Origin: Bacteroidales bacterium
GTDB taxonomy: Bacteria; Bacteroidota; Bacteroidia; Bacteroidales; F082
DNA: 6,089 nucleotides
NCBI GenBank assembly: GCA_020853175.1
Contig: JADYZK010000318.1
Span: 1 to 6,089 of the forward strand
Direction of reading: 5' to 3'
Made by a program: the position numbers and the translations under genes. Below are positions 1 through 6,089 of the stretch, piece after piece. The notes under the pieces are model-generated. The model was not told the origin of the DNA and searched no databases. It worked only from the letters and a program-made list of their open reading frames with translations. Each line of letters starts with the position of its first letter. Position 1 is the first letter of the stretch.

Positions 1-552
1 AGTTTTTACCAAACCCACCTCCGACAGTTGCAAGTCGTAATCAGTGGCATAAAGTGGAGTTTCAAATTGCAGGGTAAGTCGTTCCGCCGGCAACATCCCT
101 ATGGCAAAAGGCTTATCATTGCTAACATTTACCTCCGTAAACGCACCCCAAACCCGTTTACTCACCGTAGAAATCACAAAAAGTTTTCCTTCTTTTCCGG
201 GTTGAAACCGACTGAAATACAAGGATACCTCTTGCGCATCGGCGATGGATAAATCCAATATCCAAATTTTTGCACCGGCTTTTTCATCCATGATCCAATG
301 GCCATGTGAAAACGTGTTCACCTCAAGTTCCTGCGTGACGCCCACCAAAGGAACCCTTGACGGAACTTCATTCTGCTGCTTAAAACTGTTGTCGTTCCAA
401 CTTATTTCGATGGTTTGATGTGGGAGATCAGTGTTGATTTGAATCGGAAAACCACCGTCTGATAATTGTGCAAACAACTGAACAGATGATAGTTGTATGA
501 AAACAGCAAGAAAGGTTAGGCGAAAGGTAATGGACAATATGGTTCTTTTCAT
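1..552 (-). CDS. Secreted protein, N-terminal part; resembles the pro-region of trypsin-like/lysyl-endopeptidase-like proteases (partial)
   Basis: An open frame of 184 codons runs from an ATG at 552-550 to the left edge of the window without a stop, so the C-terminal part is missing. Residues 1-28 form a signal peptide: basic MKR, a hydrophobic stretch at about 5-27, and likely cleavage after LFA before Gln29, a common site in Bacteroidota exported proteins. The mature start (QLSDGGFP) and the later segments GAKIWILDL (about 93-101), VSLYFSRF (109-116), GKLFVIS (122-128), WGAFTEVN (135-142) and LQLSEVG (174-180) follow the order I recall for the beta-rich N-terminal region of secreted trypsin-like serine proteases in this phylum. 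The catalytic triad would lie beyond the edge, so protease activity is inferred from resemblance only. A type IX secretion C-terminal domain is possible but cannot be seen. The start codon has no Shine-Dalgarno sequence. hypF ends 102 bases upstream on the same strand; a shared transcript is possible but no functional link is evident. Confidence 0.7.
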   Translation of the reverse strand, partial: MKRTILSITFRLTFLAVFIQLSSVQLFAQLSDGGFPIQINTDLPHQTIEISWNDNSFKQQNEVPSRVPLVGVTQELEVNTFSHGHWIMDEKAGAKIWILDLSIADAQEVSLYFSRFQPGKEGKLFVISTVSKRVWGAFTEVNVSNDKPFAIGMLPAERLTLQFETPLYATDYDLQLSEVGLVKT

Positions 553-654
553 TGTAAAGATTTCAAGCCATAAAAATACACATTGTTTTTGAGCCTTAAA
601 AGAGGAAGCTTGAGAAGTCCAAACCTTACTGAAAAGAAGAAAAAAGTGTGATTT
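553..654. other. Short intergenic gap between hypF and the secreted-protein gene
   Basis: This is 102 A/T-rich bases between co-directional minus-strand genes. I see no stable hairpin with a T-run and no full TAnnTTTG element; the nearest is TATTTTTA on the minus strand at 578-571, lacking the final G. The sequence therefore does not show whether the secreted-protein gene has its own promoter or is read from hypF. Confidence 0.5.
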
Positions 655-2904
655 TCATTCCTTTTGAATTCGTTTGGCAGCTATCGCCATTTGTCCAAGC
701 GCAATACCCCCATCATTGGTAGGCACATTTTCATGGGCAAACACCTCAAACCCTTGCTCTTGAAGCATAATGATGCTGTTGCTTAACAAATAACAGTTTT
801 GAAAACTACCCCCCGAAAGCACTACTTTTTTCAATCCGCTGTCCTGACTAAGTCTTTTTACAACTTTTAAAATGATCGTAAGGATGGTATTGTGAAACTT
901 AGCTGAAATTACAGACACAGGAACTTGATTTTTTAAGTCCTTCATGATGAGATAGAAAAGTTTCATAAAAACAATCCTTTTATCTTCTATTTCAAACAAA
1001 TACTTCGACTTACACCCTGTCTCTATCGCACTTTCGAGGAGCATTGGAGCTTCGGCATGGAAAGTGGCGTGTATGCAAAGACCGGTAAGCGCTGCAACAG
1101 CATCAAAAAGACGACCCGCCCCACTGCTCAGCGGACAATTGATGCCCAATTGAATGGCTTGAAGCAGCAAATTTAACTTTTCAGGAGGAATTTCTTTTAA
1201 AAACGCTTGTTCATGAAAGGGGAAATCAGGACCAAAATACAGATAAAGATAAGAGACAGCAGTGCGCCAAGGCTCTTCGGTGGCCTTATCGCCTCCGGGC
1301 AAAGGAACGGGATCGAAATACAATTTTCGTTCAAAATCCATCAAATCACACACAAAAAACTCCCCTCCCCAAATGGTGCCATCATTGCCAAGACCGGTTC
1401 CGTCTAAGGCAATTCCGATCACTTTTTCATCCAAGCCATGCTCGGCCATGCAGGCAGCGATGTGGGCGTGGTGGTGCTGAACGCCAATTAAAGGAAGATT
1501 CATTTTTTGCGCAAATCGGGTTGAAAGGTAGTCGGGATGCAGGTCGCAGGCCACCCAACGGGCGTTAAAACGAAACAAAGCCGAAAAATGTTCGTAGGCT
1601 TCTTCGTAGAAAGCAAGCGTTTCAGTGTTTTTCAAATCGCCGATATGTTGACTTAAAATGGCGTTTGTGCCTTTGCCAATGGCAAAGCTGTTGACCAATT
1701 CTGCACCGGCAGCAAAAATACCTTCAACTGGTAAGTTCATCGTGATGGGCGAAGGAGCAAAACCTCTGGAACGACGCATGATACGCATGACACCGGCTGC
1801 TTCCATTGCCACGGAATCGTCTGCCCGGTTGTGTATTTTTCTGTTGTAAGTTACAATTACATCGGCAATCGAACTGAGATTTTGGAGTGCCTGTTCATCC
1901 TCAATAATCACCGGCTCGTCGGAAACATTGCCGCTTGTAAGCACAATGGCCGGGGTTTTTAAATGCTTAAACAGCTGATGGTGAAGCGGCATATAGGGAA
2001 AAACGATTCCTGTGGTGTTCATTCGGTTGGACACCGAAGGCGCCAATGCGGTTCTATTTTGCAACAAAACAATCGGTCGTTGCCACGACTCCAAGGCTTT
2101 GCGTTCAATCGCATTCACTTCAAAATGCTGTTCAACTTTAGACATTGACGCCATCATCACGGCCATGGGTTTGCCTTCGCGGTTTTTGTTGTGGCGAAGG
2201 CGCTTTACAGCCTCCTCGTTGGTGGCATCACATACAAGATGGTAGCCACCCAAACCCTTGAGGGCTATAATCTTACCTTCGTCAATCAGTTTGCTGATGA
2301 ATACCGGAATGGCTTCAAAACCAATTTCCAGACCTGCAATATGGTATTGAGGTCCGCAAGTGTTGCAGGCCACCGGCTGCGCATGAAAGCGACGGTTCAA
2401 CACATCCTTATACTCTTTATCGCATGTTTCGCACAACGCGAAAGGCTCCATCGTGGTTTGAAATCGGTCATATGGCAAGGCTTTAATGATCGTAAAACGC
2501 GGGCCGCAGTGGGTGCAATTGGTAAAAGCATAGCCCAAACGATGCGGCTGCCGCTCCATATCGGCAAGACAGTCTTCACATACGGCGATGTCTGGACTCA
2601 CCTCTGTGACCTCATCGTTGTAGCTGTCGCTCTTCCTAATGTCGAAAGAGGTGAAATTTTGAAACTCAGCCGAAGTTATTTCAACCGACCTTAGATGCGC
2701 CGCAGCAGGGAGTTGCGTTTTAATATCAACAATGAAGGCCTCCAAATTGGTTGGTCGCCCTTCTGCATGAACAATAACGCCCAAATTATCATTGGCCACC
2801 CAACCTGTGATGGCATTAAAAACAGCGATCCGATAAACAAATGGACGAAAGCCGACACCCTGAACCAAGCCTGTAATCCTAATTTTTTGTGCTATCAATG
2901 TCAT
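655..2904 (-). CDS. hypF: Carbamoyltransferase HypF, [NiFe]-hydrogenase maturation
   Basis: HypF is a cytoplasmic enzyme that uses carbamoyl phosphate and ATP to transfer a carbamoyl group to the C-terminal cysteine of HypE, the first step in making the cyanide ligands of the [NiFe]-hydrogenase iron. The 749 residues match the family's usual length and show every domain. An acylphosphatase domain covers about 5-90, with VQGVGFRPFV (14-23; catalytic Arg20) and Asn38. Two zinc-finger motifs follow, with Cys109/112/130/133 and Cys158/161/180/183. A YrdC/Sua5-like carbamoyl-adenylate domain covers about 195-385, with KGLGGYHLVCDATN (216-229), NREGKPMAVM (241-250) and TSGNVSDEP (323-331). The Kae1-like transferase domain from about 395 has metal-ligand HHHAH (477-481), DGTGLGNDGTIWGGEF (501-516), GAGRLFDAV (596-604), LSGGSFQN (696-703) and NDGGIALGQ (730-738). 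The first ATG is right because the acylphosphatase motif begins 14 residues later. There is no Shine-Dalgarno sequence. No motif residue appears lost. No hypA-E or hydrogenase subunit gene is adjacent. TobZ-type carbamoyltransferases lack the acylphosphatase domain and fingers, which argues against that alternative. Confidence 0.97.
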   Translation of the reverse strand: MTLIAQKIRITGLVQGVGFRPFVYRIAVFNAITGWVANDNLGVIVHAEGRPTNLEAFIVDIKTQLPAAAHLRSVEITSAEFQNFTSFDIRKSDSYNDEVTEVSPDIAVCEDCLADMERQPHRLGYAFTNCTHCGPRFTIIKALPYDRFQTTMEPFALCETCDKEYKDVLNRRFHAQPVACNTCGPQYHIAGLEIGFEAIPVFISKLIDEGKIIALKGLGGYHLVCDATNEEAVKRLRHNKNREGKPMAVMMASMSKVEQHFEVNAIERKALESWQRPIVLLQNRTALAPSVSNRMNTTGIVFPYMPLHHQLFKHLKTPAIVLTSGNVSDEPVIIEDEQALQNLSSIADVIVTYNRKIHNRADDSVAMEAAGVMRIMRRSRGFAPSPITMNLPVEGIFAAGAELVNSFAIGKGTNAILSQHIGDLKNTETLAFYEEAYEHFSALFRFNARWVACDLHPDYLSTRFAQKMNLPLIGVQHHHAHIAACMAEHGLDEKVIGIALDGTGLGNDGTIWGGEFFVCDLMDFERKLYFDPVPLPGGDKATEEPWRTAVSYLYLYFGPDFPFHEQAFLKEIPPEKLNLLLQAIQLGINCPLSSGAGRLFDAVAALTGLCIHATFHAEAPMLLESAIETGCKSKYLFEIEDKRIVFMKLFYLIMKDLKNQVPVSVISAKFHNTILTIILKVVKRLSQDSGLKKVVLSGGSFQNCYLLSNSIIMLQEQGFEVFAHENVPTNDGGIALGQMAIAAKRIQKE

Positions 2905-3163
2905 TTAAAAATTCTTTATACTTGAACTAATGTAGGTTAGACCATCACATTCATATCTTTTATCCGCCTCTAAAAGTGCATTATTCATCTTGCTAAAATA
3001 AGTTGTTTTGGCGTGCAGCATTTTTCAATTGTCATATTTTACTTGTTTTACATTTTCAATCTTTCCCTTCATTTTGCCATCGGCCTGCCTTAACATTATT
3101 TGACACGGTTTAAAAGGCCATAAACAGTGAATCATGTATCTTTGAAAATTCAAACAAAAAAGC
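2905..3163. other. Divergent intergenic region between hypF and the MutS-like gene
   Basis: This is 259 bases of A/T-rich sequence between two divergently transcribed genes. No credible coding frame, tRNA or strong hairpin is visible. It should carry both promoters. The rightward one has a good -7 element, annotated separately. For hypF only a weak near-match (TACATTAG, minus strand at 2934-2927) is seen, with no convincing -33 partner, so the hypF promoter is not assigned. Confidence 0.6.
3109..3144 (+). promoter_or_regulatory. Candidate Bacteroidota-type promoter of the MutS-like gene
   Basis: TATCTTTG at 3137-3144 matches the Bacteroidota -7 consensus TAnnTTTG exactly. It lies 19 bases before the ATG, which would give a short leader of roughly a dozen bases. 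The -33 element is weak: TTTA at 3109-3112 is at about the right distance (24-base spacer), while a true TTTG at 3099-3102 is too far upstream (34-base spacer). The leader just before the ATG is A-rich (CAAACAAAAAAGC) and has no Shine-Dalgarno sequence, as is usual in this phylum. The -7 match is seen directly; promoter function is inferred. Confidence 0.6.
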
Positions 3164-4957
3164 ATGGAAGAAAACACCAACAAGCCATCAGTTCAGCTTA
3201 TTTATCAGCATAAAATCAGTTTACTCAATGAATTGCTGCACCGCCAGAACAAACAAATCAGCTTATTTTCGCTTTTGCGCTTGCTCGCTTTTTCACTTAC
3301 CATTGTTTTCATCAGCCTTTTTGCGGTTAAAACTGTTCTTATTTACCTTTTCGCTACTATAGTATCGCTAATAACAATGGTTTTTTTGATCCTTTATCAC
3401 CAAAAAATCTACAAAAAGCGTGACTACAACGCCATTTTGCTGCGGCTGCAACAAAACGAGCTGAACGTTTTAAAAGGAGGTGAAAACATTTTTTCAAACG
3501 GAAGTCATTATGCGTCGCGATTGCCGTTTGCCGATGATTTGGATCTTTTTGGTCAATTTTCAATCTACCAACATCTCAACCGTTGCTCTACATCATTTGG
3601 CAAAGATTTATTGGCAGAAGCGTTCATTATGACAGCTTTGACCCCACAACGGATTCAGCTTTTGCAAGAGGCCGTGAAGGAGCTTTCGGACGACTTGGAT
3701 TTCAACCAATCCATAGCTGCCCAATTGATGGGCACTTATGAAGCTCCGCACCATCAAGAGCCTTATACGCCTGAAAATTTTATTCAACTTTTTGATGCAC
3801 CGTGGTACCGTTGGGCCAGCTATCTGCTGCCCGCAGTGGTTATTTCGAGCTTTGTTTATTTTATGTTTTCAGGTGTTTTCGGTATTTTTCTTTTGTTGGG
3901 GAGCATTTCGATGTTGTTGGCGTTCAGCCAGAACAAAAAAATACTGTTGCTTTCAGAAGAGGTCAGCGGCATCGGCAGCTCATTAAAAGCCTACAACGCC
4001 ATCTTGAAACAATTTTCACAGCGTGATAATAAAGCCACTATCTTGAAAGAGATGGCGTCTGTTGCCAACAAGGCAGGCAGTGCTCTGCTCGATCTTGCTT
4101 CGATTTCGGAGTGGTTCGACCGACGATCCAACCTCTTACTTTACGCATTAGGAAATGTTTTCTTTGCTTATGATTTTCATCTCGTGCTGCGCTATGAAAA
4201 ATGGAAAAATAACCATCTTCATCAGATGCCCGAATGGTTGGAAACCACTGGCCGCCTCGAAATGCTGATCAGCTTGGCTGTTTTTAGTTACAACCATCCT
4301 CAATTTACAATTCCAGCGCTTGGTGAGCAAACCCTCATCAAAGCCAAAGCATTGGGACATCCTTTGATTCCAGAATCCAAACGCGTTGATAACGATGTTT
4401 TTTTACGAAAAGACCCTAACGTTGTACTGGTCACGGGCAGCAATATGGCAGGAAAAAGCACTTGGTTGCGTACCCTTGGCGTAAATATTTTGTTGGCCCA
4501 AGCAGGGACTGTCGTTTGTGCCGAATCGTTTGAGTGGCGGCCTATGGCTGTTTTGAGCTCGCTTCGACAAACGGATTCACTGCATGAAAACACCTCACTT
4601 TTTATGAACGAGCTGTTGCAGTTGAAGTTTATTCTCGACGAAGCCTCCAAAGACACTCCAGCTTTCATCTTGTTGGATGAAGTGCTGCGGGGAACCAATT
4701 CCGACGACAAATACAGCGGTTCGGAGGCCCTTATCAGGCGATTGGCCGAAACCAACAGCCTTGTTGTGATGGCTACACACGACCTCAAGCTGAGCAAGTT
4801 AGAAAGTCAACTTGTAAATAAAATCAGCAATTGGTGCTTTGAAAGCCATATTGTTGAGGGCAAACTATTGTTTGATTATAAAATTCATCCAGGAGTAGCA
4901 GTCAACCGTAATGCCACCTGGCTCATGCAGGATATGGGGATCATTCCTAATGCTTAA
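3164..4957 (+). CDS. Membrane-anchored MutS-family ATPase (MutS domain III/V-like protein)
   Basis: This 597-residue protein has the C-terminal ATPase of the MutS ABC family at about 385-585. The Walker A motif is GSNMAGKST (425-433), the family signature segment is ENTSLFMNEL (475-484), the Walker B motif is FILLDE (501-506, Asp505/Glu506), the D-loop region is GTNSDDK (510-516) and the H-loop is ATHD (His539). ATP binding and hydrolysis therefore look intact. Residues 120-155 (ADDLDLFG, then LNRCSTSFGKDLLAEAF) resemble the start of the MutS core/lever domain. The N-terminal mismatch-reading domain with its Phe-x-Glu motif is not seen, and neither is the Smr nuclease domain of MutS2, so this is neither canonical MutS nor MutS2. 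Four hydrophobic segments are visible, about 37-55, 57-77, 217-235 and 237-254; an even number would place both the N-terminus and the ATPase in the cytoplasm. The start is supported by the TATCTTTG element 19 bases upstream. The gene is divergent from hypF and converges with pyk. I would not call it mutS; its cellular role is not established by the sequence. Confidence 0.9.
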   Translation: MEENTNKPSVQLIYQHKISLLNELLHRQNKQISLFSLLRLLAFSLTIVFISLFAVKTVLIYLFATIVSLITMVFLILYHQKIYKKRDYNAILLRLQQNELNVLKGGENIFSNGSHYASRLPFADDLDLFGQFSIYQHLNRCSTSFGKDLLAEAFIMTALTPQRIQLLQEAVKELSDDLDFNQSIAAQLMGTYEAPHHQEPYTPENFIQLFDAPWYRWASYLLPAVVISSFVYFMFSGVFGIFLLLGSISMLLAFSQNKKILLLSEEVSGIGSSLKAYNAILKQFSQRDNKATILKEMASVANKAGSALLDLASISEWFDRRSNLLLYALGNVFFAYDFHLVLRYEKWKNNHLHQMPEWLETTGRLEMLISLAVFSYNHPQFTIPALGEQTLIKAKALGHPLIPESKRVDNDVFLRKDPNVVLVTGSNMAGKSTWLRTLGVNILLAQAGTVVCAESFEWRPMAVLSSLRQTDSLHENTSLFMNELLQLKFILDEASKDTPAFILLDEVLRGTNSDDKYSGSEALIRRLAETNSLVVMATHDLKLSKLESQLVNKISNWCFESHIVEGKLLFDYKIHPGVAVNRNATWLMQDMGIIPNA

Positions 4958-4995
4958 TTGAAAGAAAAGAAGTCATCTTTTTAGATTTCTCAATT
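4956..4995. terminator. Possible weak bidirectional terminator between convergent genes
   Basis: Only 32 bases separate the stop codons of the MutS-like gene and pyk. An imperfect A/T-rich inverted repeat spans them: AATTGA at 4956-4961 pairs with TCAATT at 4990-4995, and AAAAGA at 4965-4970 pairs with TCTTTT at 4976-4981 around a five-base loop (AGTCA). Unpaired bases bulge on the right arm. There are no G/C-rich base pairs to stabilise it, so termination is inferred mainly from position. The right arm overlaps the pyk stop codon. Confidence 0.35.
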
Positions 4996-6089
4996 CAAAA
5001 TACCACCACTTAGCTCTCCCACCCTACCCAATCGCACCGTATTGGAGGTGCCTTTTTTCCATGAAGGTGTACTTAAAATATTAATAATCAATTGGCCTTC
5101 ATGAATATGGCCTTTTTTCAGTAAATCGGAATTAAGTCGTTTCATCAAATGTTCGGCGTCATCAACAAAAGCATCGTAATAACCCTGAACACCCCAAAGA
5201 AGGTTCAGCGCGTGCAACAAGTGAAGGTTATTGGAATAAACAAACAATCCCGCTTTGGGGCGATGACTGGCCAACCTTCTGGCTGAATAACCTGAATGCG
5301 TTACTACCACAATTGCTTCAGCTTCAACAGTTCCGGCCATCACAATGGCATTGTACAAAATGGCATCGGTAGTAAAACGACTTCCGGGTTGCACTTCGTA
5401 GTTGCGTTGATTGTAATAAATAGCCTGGTCCAATTCAATTTGGCTGATGATGTCCTGCATGATGGTGATGGTTTCTTCGGGATATCGCCCCACAGAGGTT
5501 TCTCCACTCAACATGAGGGCATCAGCACCATCGAGAACAGAATTGGCCACATCACTTACCTCTGCGCGGGTAGGTCGGATGTTGTCAATCATGGCTTCCA
5601 TCATTTGCGTAGCTACAATCACCGGTTTGCCGGCTTTTTTACAGAGGTTGATGATTCTTTTTTGAATCATGGGAACCATCTGCATGGGAATTTCAACCCC
5701 CAAATCGCCGCGGGCCACCATGATGGCATCTGTTGCCTCAATGATGGCTTCGATGTCATTTACAGCTTGAGGCTTCTCAATTTTTGCTACTATTAAGGGT
5801 TTGTTTTGAGCCGGATGATTGGTAATATGCTGACGTAACTGCTTGATATCATTTGCTGAACGCACAAAAGAAAGGGCAATCCAATGCACCTCCTGATCGA
5901 GGATAAAATCCAAATCGCTGAGGTCTTTCTCAGTAAGCGAAGGCAATGAAATCGCGGTATCTGGGAGGTTTACACCCTTTCTCGGAAGTAAAATACCACC
6001 ATTCACGGCCTCGAGCAGGGCTTCATCCTCGCCATTGGTTTCCACCACTTTGAAGGCCATTTTGCCATCGTCAACAAGAATGGTTTCTC
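4990..6089 (-). CDS. pyk: Pyruvate kinase, C-terminal three quarters (partial, start beyond the window)
   Basis: Pyruvate kinase converts phosphoenolpyruvate and ADP to pyruvate and ATP, the last step of glycolysis, in the cytoplasm. The frame stays open to the right edge: nine further residues (ETILVDDGK) precede the ATG at 6060-6058 and match the family, so that Met is internal. About 365 residues are visible; a family length of about 470-480 implies that roughly 110 N-terminal residues are missing. What remains is the end of the B domain, then GVNLPDTAISLPSLTEKD, the active-site signature IVAKIEKPQAV (catalytic Lys codon at 5784-5782), the metal-binding ARGDLGVEIP (from 5715), ATQMMEAMI, RPTRAEVSDVANSVLDGADA and LSGETSVGRYP. 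The C-terminal allosteric domain contains THSGYSA (5301-5281), placed like the effector phosphate loop, and GTSNT near the end. Which effector it binds cannot be read from the sequence. No motif residue appears lost. The promoter and start are outside the window. Confidence 0.97.
   Translation of the reverse strand, partial: ETILVDDGKMAFKVVETNGEDEALLEAVNGGILLPRKGVNLPDTAISLPSLTEKDLSDLDFILDQEVHWIALSFVRSANDIKQLRQHITNHPAQNKPLIVAKIEKPQAVNDIEAIIEATDAIMVARGDLGVEIPMQMVPMIQKRIINLCKKAGKPVIVATQMMEAMIDNIRPTRAEVSDVANSVLDGADALMLSGETSVGRYPEETITIMQDIISQIELDQAIYYNQRNYEVQPGSRFTTDAILYNAIVMAGTVEAEAIVVVTHSGYSARRLASHRPKAGLFVYSNNLHLLHALNLLWGVQGYYDAFVDDAEHLMKRLNSDLLKKGHIHEGQLIINILSTPSWKKGTSNTVRLGRVGELSGGILN

Noticed and set aside
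28..252. Plus-strand open frame of 74 codons at the left edge.
   Set aside because: It overlaps the minus-strand secreted-protein gene, whose signal peptide and family-like pattern are far better supported.
2191..2694. Plus-strand open frame of 167 codons.
   Set aside because: It lies wholly antisense to hypF across its zinc-finger and YrdC coding region; the translation shows no domain and the opposite strand is certain.
2927..2934. TACATTAG on the minus strand, about 22 bases upstream of hypF, as a -7 promoter element.
   Set aside because: It deviates from TAnnTTTG in the conserved TTTG and has no TTG-type -33 partner, so it is no better than chance in such A/T-rich sequence.
3472..3483. 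Perfect Shine-Dalgarno-like string AAAAGGAGGTGA inside the MutS-like gene, with an ATG at 3510.
   Set aside because: The ATG is about 26 bases away and out of frame, and opens only about 40 codons of unremarkable sequence. The string simply encodes Lys-Gly-Gly-Glu, and the phylum seldom uses such sites.
4300..4797. Minus-strand open frame of 165 codons.
   Set aside because: It is antisense to the Walker A and B region of the MutS-like gene, with no recognisable features.
5296..5796. Plus-strand open frame of 166 codons.
   Set aside because: It is antisense to the strongly conserved part of pyruvate kinase and has a composition (His-rich, no motifs) typical of a shadow frame.
6058..6060. ATG as the start of pyruvate kinase.
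   Set aside because: The reading frame continues upstream with ETILVDDGK, which matches the family, and starting here would remove the N-terminal part of the catalytic barrel.

Overview
The window looks like ordinary chromosome from a member of the Bacteroidota. Three observations support this. A TATCTTTG hexamer-type -7 element (TAnnTTTG) precedes the MutS-like gene. None of the three visible start codons has a Shine-Dalgarno sequence; A/T-rich leaders are used instead. The left-edge gene encodes an exported protein of a kind common in that phylum. The genus cannot be named from this sequence.

Layout, left to right. Positions 1-552 (minus strand) hold the N-terminal 184 codons of a secreted protein. 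It has a clear signal peptide and resembles the pro-region of trypsin-like or lysyl-endopeptidase-like proteases. Positions 655-2904 (minus) are a complete hypF, the carbamoyltransferase of [NiFe]-hydrogenase maturation, with all its domains and motifs intact. Positions 2905-3163 are a divergent A/T-rich intergenic region holding the promoter of the next gene. Positions 3164-4957 (plus) encode a 597-residue MutS-family ATPase with four predicted membrane segments, no mismatch-recognition domain visible and no Smr domain. Positions 4990-6089 (minus) are the C-terminal three quarters of pyruvate kinase, cut by the right edge. The MutS-like gene and pyk converge, with 32 bases between their stop codons.

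The four genes do not form a recognisable pathway or operon: hydrogenase maturation, a DNA-related or uncharacterised ATPase, glycolysis and an exported protein sit side by side. The two points most worth following are the lone hypF, with no other hyp or hydrogenase genes beside it here, and the membrane-anchored MutS-like ATPase, whose role is not established. I saw no RNA gene, mobile element, CRISPR array, phage gene or defence cassette, and I do not think a new multi-gene system is present.
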